From: Terrisporobacter sp.
GTDB lineage: Bacteria > Bacillota_A > Clostridia > Peptostreptococcales > Peptostreptococcaceae
Direction of reading: 5' to 3'
Length of the DNA stretch: 64,000 bases
Assembly (NCBI GenBank): GCA_029851945.1
Contig: JARKUZ010000050.1
Coordinates: 5,132 to 69,131 of the forward strand
Position numbers and translations under genes: made by a program. Each line of letters begins with the position of its first letter. Positions within the stretch are counted from its first letter, which is position 1. The notes beneath the pieces are model-generated. The model saw only the letters and a program-made list of their open reading frames with translations, did not search any database and was not told where the DNA came from. This document shows positions 36,596-45,551 of the stretch, one piece after another.

Positions 36596-38269
36596 ATGTA
36601 TGATTTAATTAAAATAACATTGGCTATAATAGCCCTTATTATTATATGTTTCTTAATTGATCTATATAGTAATAAGAAGAAATTTAAAATAAAGAAAAGA
36701 GAGATAATAAATAGCTATGGAAAAGAAGTGGATATAGAGGATATTAATTATAAAATGAAAAATATATCTACTTATTTTAGAAATAAAAATGAGGAATCTA
36801 TAGATGACATAACATGGAGTGATTTATCCATGGATGATGTTTATAAAAAAATAAACAATACTCAGAGTACAGCAGGAAAAGAGATATTATATTATATTTT
36901 AAGAAATCCAATAAAAGATATAGAGACATTAAAGAAAAGAGATAATTTAATAGAATATTTTAGAAATAATGAAGATATTAGATTAGAATTACAACTGGAC
37001 TTTGCAAAACTTGGGGATAGTAATGATCCCAATACAACATTGAGTTTATTTGTAGAAGGTGATGATACAAAGAGCAAACTTTTGCTATATAGGGTTTTAA
37101 GAGCTTTACCTATTATAAGCATTATTCTAACTGCTTCAAATAAATCATTTTTATTTTTTGTACTATTATCAATAGGTTTAAATATATTTATTAGTTATAA
37201 GAATAAGACTGAACAAATAGATACAGGTGGTTTTACATATCTTATAAAAAGTCTTAATGTTGCTTATAAAATAAAAGATAAAAATATAAAAGAAATAGAT
37301 GAAAATATTCACGATATTAAAGAGGATTTGAAAAAGGTAAAAAAAATTAAAAAGAAAAGTGTAACATCAAATCCAAATTCTATAATGTCAGAATTAAATG
37401 TTTTTAGAGAATATTATAATATGATATTCTTATCAGAGTTAATTACATATGAAAAAGTAAAAGAAACAATTATTAATAATAAAACATATTTAAAAAATAT
37501 ATATGAATATGTTGGAACTATAGATGCTTTGATAGGAATTGCTTCTTTTAGAGACTCTTTAGAATATTATTCTAAACCAAATTTAAAAATAAGTAATAAT
37601 AGAGAATCAAACTTAATTGAATTTAAAGAAATATATCACCCACTAATTGAAGACCCTGTAACAAATTCATTGAAAGTAAAAGGTGGAGTATTGATAACAG
37701 GTTCCAATGCTTCAGGTAAATCTACTTTTATAAAGAGTATAGCAATAAATCAAATTTTAGCTCAAAGTATTTTTACAACTTGTGCCAGGGAATATAATTC
37801 ATCCATATTTAATATATATACATCTATGGCGCTTAAGGATGATGTTTTAAATAATGAAAGTTATTATATTGTTGAGATAAAATCTTTGAAAAGAATTATA
37901 GAGAAGTCTAGAGACATTGTACCATGTTTATGTTTTGTTGATGAAATTTTAAGAGGAACAAATACAATAGAAAGAATTGCTTCTTCTAGTGAAGTATTGA
38001 AACATTTGAATAAATCAAATTGTATATGTTTCGCAGCAACTCATGATATTGAACTTACTTATTTGTTAGAAGGTGAATTTGAAAATTATCATTTTGAAGA
38101 AGAAATAACAGATAATGATATTATGTTTGACTATAAGTTAAATCCTGGTAGAGCTAAATCAAGAAATGCTATTAAGTTATTGTCATTAATGGGATATAAA
38201 GACGAAATTGTTAATAATGCTAATAATAGAGCAGAGAACTTTGCTAAAACAGGCAAATGGGAGCAGTAA
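36596..38269 (+). CDS. Membrane-anchored MutS-like ATPase
   Basis: A 557-residue protein with a MutS C-terminal ATPase domain. Walker A is GSNASGKST (369-377) and Walker B is CFVDEILRG (Asp449, Glu450), followed by AATHDIEL and a C-terminal helix. The mismatch-recognition domain of MutS is absent. Residues about 5-22 and 155-200 are hydrophobic and look membrane-spanning, unusual for MutS relatives. This fits a clostridial family annotated as MutS-related, of unknown job. The ATG at 36596 follows GGGAGGG; the longer frame to 36455 lacks a start signal. Confidence 0.85.
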   Translation: MYDLIKITLAIIALIIICFLIDLYSNKKKFKIKKREIINSYGKEVDIEDINYKMKNISTYFRNKNEESIDDITWSDLSMDDVYKKINNTQSTAGKEILYYILRNPIKDIETLKKRDNLIEYFRNNEDIRLELQLDFAKLGDSNDPNTTLSLFVEGDDTKSKLLLYRVLRALPIISIILTASNKSFLFFVLLSIGLNIFISYKNKTEQIDTGGFTYLIKSLNVAYKIKDKNIKEIDENIHDIKEDLKKVKKIKKKSVTSNPNSIMSELNVFREYYNMIFLSELITYEKVKETIINNKTYLKNIYEYVGTIDALIGIASFRDSLEYYSKPNLKISNNRESNLIEFKEIYHPLIEDPVTNSLKVKGGVLITGSNASGKSTFIKSIAINQILAQSIFTTCAREYNSSIFNIYTSMALKDDVLNNESYYIVEIKSLKRIIEKSRDIVPCLCFVDEILRGTNTIERIASSSEVLKHLNKSNCICFAATHDIELTYLLEGEFENYHFEEEITDNDIMFDYKLNPGRAKSRNAIKLLSLMGYKDEIVNNANNRAENFAKTGKWEQ

Positions 38270-38298
38270 AAAAGAGATATGATATCATATCTCTTTTT
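38268..38298. terminator. Bidirectional terminator
   Basis: AAAAAAGAGATATGAT and ATCATATCTCTTTTTT form a perfect palindromic stem between the MutS-like gene and the convergent regulator gene. Confidence 0.88.
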
Positions 38299-38307
38299 TA
38301 CTGTCGA

Positions 38308-38880
38308 TTATACTTTAAATGGATTAGGGCTATTAACTGTAAGTATTTTTACTATCTTTGAAGTATTATTTCTCCAATTGTGAGGAGAAATAGATTTAAT
38401 ATGAGCACTATCTCCTGGATATAAGTCAGTCTGGGTATTATCAACATTTAGTGTTAATATTCCTTCTAATACATATATAAACTCTTCACCTTCATGAGAA
38501 TATAGTTCAATATTTTCTTGATCATCATCTTTGTGAGGTATTACTTCTTGTATTCTAGGTAATATATCATAGCTAAGAGCATTTTTATTTAAGTTATATT
38601 GAATTATTTCAGGATTTATAGAAGTATATTTTTTTTCATAGCTTCTTACAATGCTTGTTGTACCTGAGTCGCTAGTAACATCAAAAAAATCTAATACATC
38701 AACGTCTAGTACTTTTGCTATTTTTGCTAAAGAGTCTATTGCGATGCTAGTCATACCTCTTTCTAATTGAGATAAAAATCCCGTAGATAAATTTGTTTGT
38801 TCACTTAAATATTTTAGTGTGAATTTTTTTTGACTTCTTAGTTCTTTAATTTTTAAACCGATTGTTGTGTTATAGTTCAT
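38308..38880 (-). CDS. XRE-cupin transcriptional regulator (probable hydroxyproline locus regulator)
   Basis: A 190-residue regulator with an N-terminal Cro/CI-type helix-turn-helix (LKYLSEQTNLSTGFLSQLERG, residues 18-40) and a C-terminal cupin domain (HEGEEFIYVLEGILTLNV and PGDSAHIKSISPHNW) that could bind a small effector. PuuR-like members of this class control amine and amino-acid catabolism. It is divergent from the hydroxyproline dehydratase operon, so control of that operon by hydroxyproline or a product is the natural inference. Its own promoter is TTGACA-17-TAACAT on the minus strand. Confidence 0.88.
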   Translation of the reverse strand: MNYNTTIGLKIKELRSQKKFTLKYLSEQTNLSTGFLSQLERGMTSIAIDSLAKIAKVLDVDVLDFFDVTSDSGTTSIVRSYEKKYTSINPEIIQYNLNKNALSYDILPRIQEVIPHKDDDQENIELYSHEGEEFIYVLEGILTLNVDNTQTDLYPGDSAHIKSISPHNWRNNTSKIVKILTVNSPNPFKV

Positions 38881-38921
38881 AAAGCTTAACCCCTCTACTA
38901 ATATTTTTAGTAATTAATTAA

Positions 38922-38950
38922 ATGTTAAAATATTTTGTAATTGTTGTCAA
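38922..38950 (-). promoter_or_regulatory. Promoter of the XRE-cupin regulator
   Basis: On the minus strand TTGACA (38945-38950) and TAACAT (38922-38927) are 17 bases apart. Confidence 0.65.
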
Positions 38951-38969
38951 TTTGCTACAATCAAAACCG

Positions 38970-38985
38970 TTTCATATATATGAAA
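38970..38985. promoter_or_regulatory. Candidate operator palindrome in the hydroxyproline intergenic region
   Basis: TTTCATATATATGAAA is a perfect 16-bp palindrome between the two divergent promoters. This is where a dimeric XRE regulator would be expected to bind. In AT-rich DNA such palindromes can also arise by chance. Confidence 0.45.
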
Positions 38986-39013
38986 AAATATATAAAAATA
39001 ATCAAAAAAGTAA

Positions 39014-39042
39014 ATGACAAAAGTATAACAATATACTACTAT
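39014..39042 (+). promoter_or_regulatory. Promoter of the hydroxyproline dehydratase operon
   Basis: ATGACA (39014-39019) and TACTAT (39037-39042) with a 17-base spacer, about 48 bases before the activase start. Weaker than consensus, as expected for a regulated promoter. Confidence 0.5.
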
Positions 39043-39089
39043 GAAAGTAACAAATTAAATATTCATAATTATGAAAATGGGGGAATGTA

Positions 39090-40001
39090 ATGAAGATACC
39101 AAATATAGTTAGTATTCAAAAATATTCTATACATGACGGAGATGGAATTCGGACTACAGTATTTTTTAAAGGGTGTTTGTTAAATTGTTGGTGGTGTCAT
39201 AATCCAGAAAGTCAAAACTTTAAACCTGAACTTATGTATAACAAAGAGCAGTGTTCAGGATGCTTTACTTGTACTAAAGTCTGTGAACATAATCATGCTG
39301 ATATTGAAAATAATATTGTTATAAATGATAGACTAAATTGTACACTATGTGGTAAATGTTTAGATTATTGTGCAAATAATGCTAGAGAAATTGTTGGTAA
39401 ACAATACTCAGTTATGGATATTGTGAAAGAAGTTGAAAAAGATAGTATGTTTTATGAATCTTCTTATGGAGGGATAACGTTATCAGGGGGAGAGGTCATG
39501 ACACAAGATATGGAATTTATAGTATCTTTGTTAAAAAAACTTAAACGAAAAGGCTATAATGTAGCAATTGATACTTGTGGTCATGCACCTAAAGAAAATT
39601 ATGAAAATGTTTTACCATACGTGGATACATTTTTATATGATATAAAATTAATGGATAATGAAAAACATAAAAAATATATGGGAAAAGGTAATGAACTTAT
39701 ATTAAAAAATTTAGAATATATAAGTAGTCAAGGCGCTAATATTTATATTAGAATACCTGTGATTGGTGGAGTGAATGATAGTGATAAAGAAATAGAAGAT
39801 ATAATTAATTACTTAAAAGATAATATTTCTGTCAGTCAAGTAAATTTATTACCTTATCATGATATTTCATCTAGCAAATATGAAAGACTAGATATGATTT
39901 ATAAAGGTAAAGAATTTAGTATACCAAGTGAAGAAAGAATGGAAGAATTAAGAAATATGTTTATACAAAAAGGGTTTAATAATACAAAAATAGGGGGATA
40001 G
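39090..40001 (+). CDS. Glycyl radical enzyme activase for trans-4-hydroxy-L-proline dehydratase
   Basis: A 303-residue radical SAM enzyme. The SAM-cluster motif is C-x3-C-x2-C in GCLLNCWWCHNPES. An inserted ferredoxin-like region with CSGCFTCTKVC and CTLCGKC supplies two more [4Fe-4S] clusters, as in activases of this group. It would abstract a hydrogen from Gly765 of the partner HypD to install the glycyl radical. The start has GGGGG upstream, and only four bases separate its stop from hypD. In C. difficile the equivalent gene is also next to hypD. Confidence 0.94.
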   Translation: MKIPNIVSIQKYSIHDGDGIRTTVFFKGCLLNCWWCHNPESQNFKPELMYNKEQCSGCFTCTKVCEHNHADIENNIVINDRLNCTLCGKCLDYCANNAREIVGKQYSVMDIVKEVEKDSMFYESSYGGITLSGGEVMTQDMEFIVSLLKKLKRKGYNVAIDTCGHAPKENYENVLPYVDTFLYDIKLMDNEKHKKYMGKGNELILKNLEYISSQGANIYIRIPVIGGVNDSDKEIEDIINYLKDNISVSQVNLLPYHDISSSKYERLDMIYKGKEFSIPSEERMEELRNMFIQKGFNNTKIGG

Positions 40002-40005
40002 AAAA

Positions 40006-42378
40006 ATGGAAAGAGGAATGAATGAAAGAATTAAAAAGCTAAGAAAACAAAGTGTAGAAGCTACACCACATATTTATATGGAAAGAGCAGACTTAATGAC
40101 AGATGCTTATATGGAATATGAAGGAACTGTATCGGTACCTGAAATGAGAGCATTAGCTTTCAAGCATTTTATGGAAAATAAAAAACTTTGCATCAATGAT
40201 GGTGAGTTAATAGTAGGTGAAAAGGGTGATTCTCCACAATCTTCTCCATCTTTTCCAGAGTTATGCTGTCATACTCTTGAAGATATGAAGGTTATGAATG
40301 ACAGAGAATTAATTTTCTTTAAGGTAAAAGAAGAAGATTTCAAATTACAAGAAGAAAAAATAATTCCTTTTTGGGAAAAGCGTTCTATAAGAAATAAAAT
40401 ATTAAATGCAATGACTGATGAATGGAAAGCTTGTTATGAAAGTGGAATATTTACAGAATTTATGGAACAACGTGGTCCTGGTCATACAGTTGGTTCTAGA
40501 AAAATTTATGAAAAAGGATTTTTAGATTACAAAAAAGATATTCAAGATGCAAAATCTAAAATAGACTATTTAAATGATAGAGAAGCAATAGATAAAGTTG
40601 CACAATTAAATGCAATGGAAATTTGTTGTGATGCAATAATGATACTTGGGAAAAGATATGCTGATTATGCTAGGGAATTAGCTGAAACAGAAAAAGATCC
40701 AGTTAGAAAAGAAGAATTATTACAAATAGCTGCTAACTGTGATGTTGTACCAGCTCATAAGCCTCAAACTTATTGGCAAGCAATCCAAATGTATTGGTTT
40801 GTTCATTTAGGGGTTACTACTGAGTTAAATCCATGGGATGCTTATAGTCCAGGTAGATTAGATCAACATTTATATCCGTTCTATGTAAAAGATATAGATG
40901 CTGGAACTTTAGATGATGAAAAAGCATTAGAATTATTAGAATGTTTATGGATTAAATTTAATAACCAACCAGCTCCACCTAAGGTAGGTATAACATTAAA
41001 AGAAAGTGGTACTTATACAGACTTTGCAAATATAAACACAGGTGGTATAGCTGAAGACGGAAGAGACGGAGTAAATGACGTAAGCTACTTGATTCTTGAT
41101 TGTATGGATGAAATGAAATTATTACAACCAAGTTCCAATGTACAAATCAGTAAAAAAACACCAAGAAGATTTTTAAAACGTGCTTGTGAGATATCAAGAA
41201 AAGGATGGGGTCAACCAGCATTTTACAATACAGAAGCTATAGTACAAGAATTGCTTAATGCAGGGAAAACTATAGAAGATGCAAGAATGGGTGGAACTAG
41301 CGGATGTGTTGAAACTGGTGCATTTGGTAATGAAGCTTATATATTAACAGGATACTTCAATCTTCCTAAAATATTAGAATTAACTTTATATAATGGCTAT
41401 GATAAAGTAAGCAAGAAACAATTAGGTTTACAACTTGGATATGCTAAAGATTTCAAGTCATATGAAGAATTATTAGAAGCATACAAAAAACAAATAGAAT
41501 ACTTTGTTGACATAAAAATAAAAGGAAGCAACGTTATTGAAGAAATATATGCGAGATACATGCCAGCTCCATTTTTATCAATTATTACAAATGATTGTAT
41601 ATCAACTGGAAAAGACTATAATGCTGGAGGTGCTAGATATAATACATCTTATATACAAGGTGTTGGTATAGGAACAATAACAGACTCTTTAGCTTCAATT
41701 AAATATAATGTATTTGAAAATAATAAGTTTACAATGGAAGAATTAATAGAAGCATTAGAAAATAATTTTGAAGGACATGAAATAATTAAAAATATTATAA
41801 GTAATAAAACACCTAAGTACGGAAATGATGATGACTATGCAGATGAAATAATGAAAGAATTATTTAATTTCTATCAAAAAACTATAACAGGAAGACCAAA
41901 TATGAGAGGTGGTCATTATAGAATAAATATGCTTCCTACAACTTGTCACGTATACTTTGGAGAAGTAATGATGGCAAGTCCAGATGGACGTTTAGCTCAT
42001 AAGCCAGTATCAGAAGGTATATCGCCATCTAAAGGTGGAGATACAAATGGCCCAACAGCTGTTATAAAATCAGCTTCAAAAATGGATCACTTAAAAACAG
42101 GAGGAACTTTATTAAATCAAAAATTCACTCCAGGTGTTGTTGCGGGAGAAAATGGTCTAGATCAAATGGCTAACTTAGTAAGAGCATATTTTGATATGGA
42201 TGGACATCATATACAATTCAATGTAATTGATAAGCAAACATTAATAGATGCACAAAACAATCCAGAAGAATACAAAGATTTAATAGTAAGGGTTGCAGGA
42301 TATAGTGATCACTTTAGAAATTTAAGCAAGTCCCTACAAGATGAAATAATTGAACGTACTGAGCAATCTTTTAATTAA
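40006..42378 (+). CDS. hypD: trans-4-hydroxy-L-proline dehydratase (glycyl radical enzyme)
   Basis: A 790-residue glycyl radical enzyme that dehydrates trans-4-hydroxy-L-proline to (S)-1-pyrroline-5-carboxylate. The thiyl-radical cysteine is Cys434 in GGTSGCVETG, with Glu436 beside it, and the glycyl radical site is Gly765 in RVAGYSDHF. These numbers match those reported for C. difficile HypD, which separates it from pyruvate formate-lyase, choline and glycerol dehydratases. The next gene, proC, reduces the product to proline. TAGGGGGA precedes the ATG. A long hairpin follows the stop. Confidence 0.95.
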   Translation: MERGMNERIKKLRKQSVEATPHIYMERADLMTDAYMEYEGTVSVPEMRALAFKHFMENKKLCINDGELIVGEKGDSPQSSPSFPELCCHTLEDMKVMNDRELIFFKVKEEDFKLQEEKIIPFWEKRSIRNKILNAMTDEWKACYESGIFTEFMEQRGPGHTVGSRKIYEKGFLDYKKDIQDAKSKIDYLNDREAIDKVAQLNAMEICCDAIMILGKRYADYARELAETEKDPVRKEELLQIAANCDVVPAHKPQTYWQAIQMYWFVHLGVTTELNPWDAYSPGRLDQHLYPFYVKDIDAGTLDDEKALELLECLWIKFNNQPAPPKVGITLKESGTYTDFANINTGGIAEDGRDGVNDVSYLILDCMDEMKLLQPSSNVQISKKTPRRFLKRACEISRKGWGQPAFYNTEAIVQELLNAGKTIEDARMGGTSGCVETGAFGNEAYILTGYFNLPKILELTLYNGYDKVSKKQLGLQLGYAKDFKSYEELLEAYKKQIEYFVDIKIKGSNVIEEIYARYMPAPFLSIITNDCISTGKDYNAGGARYNTSYIQGVGIGTITDSLASIKYNVFENNKFTMEELIEALENNFEGHEIIKNIISNKTPKYGNDDDYADEIMKELFNFYQKTITGRPNMRGGHYRINMLPTTCHVYFGEVMMASPDGRLAHKPVSEGISPSKGGDTNGPTAVIKSASKMDHLKTGGTLLNQKFTPGVVAGENGLDQMANLVRAYFDMDGHHIQFNVIDKQTLIDAQNNPEEYKDLIVRVAGYSDHFRNLSKSLQDEIIERTEQSFN

Positions 42379-42396
42379 AAAATTAACATGTTATTA

Positions 42397-42439
42397 AAAG
42401 TTATTAGCTTAATTTAATTCAAATTAAGCTAATAACTTT
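42397..42439 (+). terminator. Long intercistronic hairpin between hypD and proC
   Basis: AAAGTTATTAGCTTAATTT pairs perfectly (19 bp) with AAATTAAGCTAATAACTTT. There is no T tract after it (GATTAATT), so it may stabilise the upstream mRNA or only partly end transcription, giving more hypD than proC. Confidence 0.6.
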
Positions 42440-42470
42440 GATTAATTATACAAAAAGGGAGATGTCAAAT

Positions 42471-43271
42471 ATGAGTAAAAAACTTGGTTTTATAGGATCA
42501 GGCAACATGGCAAAAGCTATGATGGGAGGAATAATAAGAAATGAAATAATTTCTTGTGATGAGATAATTGCATCGGATGCATATGTTCCAAGCTTAGACG
42601 CAGCAAAAGAAAATTTAAATATTTCTACTACAAAAAGTAATCTTAAGGTAGTTGAAGAAGCTGAGATTATAGTATTATCTGTTAAGCCTCAATATTACGC
42701 TACAGTTATAAAAGAAATAAAAGATTCAGTTAAAGAAAATCAAATAATAGTAACAATAGCACCTGGTCAAACAATAGAAAGATTAAATTCTTTATTTGAA
42801 AAACCAGTTAAAATAGTAAGAACTATGCCTAATACTCCAGCATTAGTTTGTGAAGGTATAACAGGAGTTTGTCATAATGAATTAGTGAGCAAAGAAGAAT
42901 TGGATTATGTTTGTAAAATACTTGGAGGCTTTGGACAAGTGGAAGTAGTTCCAGAAAACTTAATGGATGTGGTTGTATCTGTGAGCGGTAGTTCACCAGC
43001 TTATGTATATATGTTTATAGAAGCTATGGCAGATGCTGCAGTTCTTGACGGAATGCCAAGAGATAAAGCTTATAAGTTTGCTGCACAAGCAGTTATGGGA
43101 AGTGCAAAAATGGTACTAGATACTAATAAACATCCAGGAGAATTGAAAGATATGGTTTGTTCTCCAGGAGGGACAACAATAGAGGCAGTTCGTGTATTAG
43201 AGGAAAAAGGATTTAGAAGTGCCATAATAGAATGTATGAAAGCATGTGTAAAAAAAGCTAGAGGACTATAA
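42471..43271 (+). CDS. proC: Pyrroline-5-carboxylate reductase
   Basis: A 266-residue NAD(P)H-dependent reductase. The Rossmann motif is LGFIGSGNMAKAMMGG at the start, and the family signature near the C-terminus is VCSPGGTTIEAVRVLE. It reduces 1-pyrroline-5-carboxylate, the product of HypD, to L-proline, completing the hydroxyproline-to-proline route. The start at 42471 is chosen because AAGGGAGA lies seven bases upstream; an ATG at 42462 overlaps that site. It is 30 bases before ppnP. Confidence 0.95.
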   Translation: MSKKLGFIGSGNMAKAMMGGIIRNEIISCDEIIASDAYVPSLDAAKENLNISTTKSNLKVVEEAEIIVLSVKPQYYATVIKEIKDSVKENQIIVTIAPGQTIERLNSLFEKPVKIVRTMPNTPALVCEGITGVCHNELVSKEELDYVCKILGGFGQVEVVPENLMDVVVSVSGSSPAYVYMFIEAMADAAVLDGMPRDKAYKFAAQAVMGSAKMVLDTNKHPGELKDMVCSPGGTTIEAVRVLEEKGFRSAIIECMKACVKKARGL

Positions 43272-43301
43272 AATAGATTTATTCATAAAGGGGAAATATA
43301 A

Positions 43302-43616
43302 ATGGAATTTAATAATATTAAAATAGTAAAAAAAGCTACAGTATATTTTGATGGGAAAGTAAGTAGTAGAACTATATACTTAGAAAATGGAGAGCGTAAA
43401 ACATTAGGATTTATGGCAGAAGGTGAATATGAATTTAATACAGGTGTAGAAGAATTGATGGAAGTTCTTGGGGGAGAAATGAATGTTTGTTTACCTGGTG
43501 AAACAGAGTTTAAAACTTATAAAGAAGGGGATAGTTTTATAGTACCAGAAAAATCTGTATTTAAGGTAACAGTAAAAACATACGGAGATTACTGCTGTTC
43601 ATATAAAGACAAGTAA
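43302..43616 (+). CDS. ppnP: Pyrimidine/purine nucleoside phosphorylase PpnP (DUF1255)
   Basis: A 104-residue single-cupin protein of the PpnP (formerly YaiE/DUF1255) family. Characteristic stretches are [27 protein letters not shown], and [21 protein letters not shown]. The E. coli enzyme splits several nucleosides with phosphate. AAGGGGA lies before the ATG. It is 30 bases behind proC on the same strand, so it is probably cotranscribed, although nucleoside cleavage has no obvious link to hydroxyproline use. Confidence 0.92.
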   Translation: MEFNNIKIVKKATVYFDGKVSSRTIYLENGERKTLGFMAEGEYEFNTGVEELMEVLGGEMNVCLPGETEFKTYKEGDSFIVPEKSVFKVTVKTYGDYCCSYKDK

Positions 43617-43976
43617 AATACCAAAATTAAAAATAGTAATATTACAAAGAGAATACTGTATATTTTAAATATCTCACTGAGGTGAGATATTTTTTCTTGC
43701 AAGTATATTATATTATTTTAAAGTTATGAAGAACACTTAGAATTAAGTTGCATTAACATACCTGTGAAATTGTAAAATGATTAAATTTTGATTAAATTCG
43801 TTGTTTGAAATGAAGGAAATGATTTGTTTACATGGTGGATCAAGAGAAGTGAATTTATTATAAAATAAAAAATTAATTATACATATTTCTTACCTATTAT
43901 ACTAAAAATTTCGTTAAACTAATAATTAGGGCTGAATAAACTATATAAGAGAATAATTAGTAAAGGAGGACGTAGA
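43617..43976. other. Intergenic region between ppnP and yitT-type gene
   Basis: About 360 bp. It has the ppnP terminator, then AT-rich sequence with one 17-codon open frame at 43810 (MKEMICLHGGSREVNLL) that lacks a ribosome-binding site and may be a relic of a lost gene. No RNA element recognised. Confidence 0.5.
43668..43695 (+). terminator. Terminator after ppnP
   Basis: AATATCTCAC and GTGAGATATT form a 10-bp stem with loop TGAG, then TTTTC. Confidence 0.85.
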
Positions 43977-44831
43977 ATGACAAATTTTCTAGATAGTAAA
44001 GTAGGAAAACAAATATTAATTATTATAGGAATTATATTTAACGCCATAGGTATTAATGGCTTTTTGGCACCGGCTAATTTACTAAGTACAGGTTTGGCTG
44101 GTATTGTAGTTATATTTAATAAACTATTTGGTATTAACCAAGGTATTGCAATTATAATTATGAATATTCCTATATTTTTAATATGTAAAAAGTATGTAGA
44201 CAAAGAGTTCTTTTTCAGTAGTATTATAAATATGTTTATTTTTTCCTTTTCATTAGGTGTTACAGAAAATTTATATAAATATATAACTATTGACGATCTT
44301 ATGATACAAAGTATATTTGGTGGAGTACTTATAGGTATTGGAGTAGGTTTAATATTTAAGGCTAATTCTTCTGTTGGAGGATTGGATATAGTTATGGCTA
44401 CACTTAAATTAAAATATGATATTTCTATAAAAAATGCATCTTTATTTATTAACTTTTTTATAATATGTGCTGGTGGAATTTTATTTGGTAGTTTAAAGGC
44501 TATGTACACATTAATATCTATGTATTTAACCTCAATATCTATAGAGATGGCTAAAGATTGCTTTAATCAGCAAAAGTTAATTTTATTAATATCAGAAAAG
44601 TACACAGAAATAGCAACTAATATAATGAATGCAACAGGAAAAGGTGTTACTTTTCTAGATGTGGAAGGAGCTTATTCACATAATAAAAAGAAAATGATTT
44701 ACTGTGTAGTATCATCTAATCAAATTGCAAAGATAAAAGAGATAATTTACAAAGAAGATAATAATGCTTTTATTTCAATTAATAATATTGACGAAGTAAA
44801 AGGTGGAGGTTTTAAAGGTAAGAAATTATAA
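43977..44831 (+). CDS. YitT family membrane protein (DUF161/DUF2179)
   Basis: A 284-residue protein of the YitT family: about five hydrophobic segments in the first ~190 residues, including the GINGFLAPANLLSTGLAGI and GVGLIFKANSSVGGLDIV family stretches, then a soluble C-terminal DUF2179 domain (about 195-275, ending in IKEIIYKEDNNAFI). The function is unknown; transport is a reasonable guess. AAAGGAGG precedes the ATG. Monocistronic. A 196-codon antisense frame over this gene is a shadow. Confidence 0.9.
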   Translation: MTNFLDSKVGKQILIIIGIIFNAIGINGFLAPANLLSTGLAGIVVIFNKLFGINQGIAIIIMNIPIFLICKKYVDKEFFFSSIINMFIFSFSLGVTENLYKYITIDDLMIQSIFGGVLIGIGVGLIFKANSSVGGLDIVMATLKLKYDISIKNASLFINFFIICAGGILFGSLKAMYTLISMYLTSISIEMAKDCFNQQKLILLISEKYTEIATNIMNATGKGVTFLDVEGAYSHNKKKMIYCVVSSNQIAKIKEIIYKEDNNAFISINNIDEVKGGGFKGKKL

Positions 44832-44847
44832 TTAATCAATAGTTTTT

Positions 44848-44883
44848 AAAACAGTAATAATATGAAATTATTACTGTTTTTTT
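44848..44883 (+). terminator. Terminator after yitT-type gene
   Basis: AAACAGTAATAA pairs with TTATTACTGTTT, then TTTT. Confidence 0.88.
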
Positions 44884-45009
44884 ATATATAAAGAATTTAT
44901 TATTAAAATCTTAACAAAATCTTTATATATATTATTATATCTTAATAAGAACTTAATTTTAGAATTGATATAATAATAATATAAAATTTAAAGTTAGGAG
45001 TTTAAAAAT

Positions 45010-45328
45010 ATGTTGGCAATGTGTGTTAAGAAAAACAATATAAATGATTATATTAATGAGGTTATTTATTATCTAAAAGAAAATAACTATGAAAAAGCTT
45101 ATAAGAGTATAAAATATGCTATGATAGAGGACTTATCATCAGGGAGATTAATAACTTATTAGGAATTTACTATGAGAAAATAGGCGAATTTAATATGGCT
45201 AAAAAACACTATAGAGTTTCTAGTGACTTAAATCCTAAGCTTAGTGCACCAATGAAAAATTATAAAGATTAGGTGGTTTTAGATATATATGTAATGACAA
45301 ATATATAGACTATGGAGAAGGTATATAA
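45010..45328 (+). pseudogene. Frameshifted small TPR-like protein gene
   Basis: An ATG with TAGGAG nine bases upstream opens a frame (NNINDYINEVIYYLKENNYEKAYKSIKYAM) that stops after 50 codons at about 45162. Another frame continues with EINNLLGIYYEKIGEFNMAKKHYRVSSDLNP and stops at 45275. A third segment, GGFRYICNDKYIDYGEGI, follows in a further frame. Joined, they make a plausible TPR-type protein of about 105 residues, typical of small clostridial helical-repeat proteins. Two frameshifts show that it is no longer made intact. Confidence 0.75.
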
Positions 45329-45551
45329 TAGTAAAATTATTTGTTTTTACAAAATTATATAGATAAAAGAAATTTTAGAAAGATATAAAGGAATTTTAGT
45401 GGATTTAAAATAGAAAGAGATGACACTGACCAAAAATAATTAATGATTCGATATTAATATATATATATATATAAATTTTATCTTTTTGTAACTTGTTATA
45501 TTTACACTTATTATGATAAACTAAAAAAAAAGAACATAAGGAGATAAAAGC

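Noticed and set aside
43919..44509. A 196-codon antisense frame
   Set aside because: It lies opposite the well-supported YitT-type gene, has no start signal and a composition expected of a shadow.
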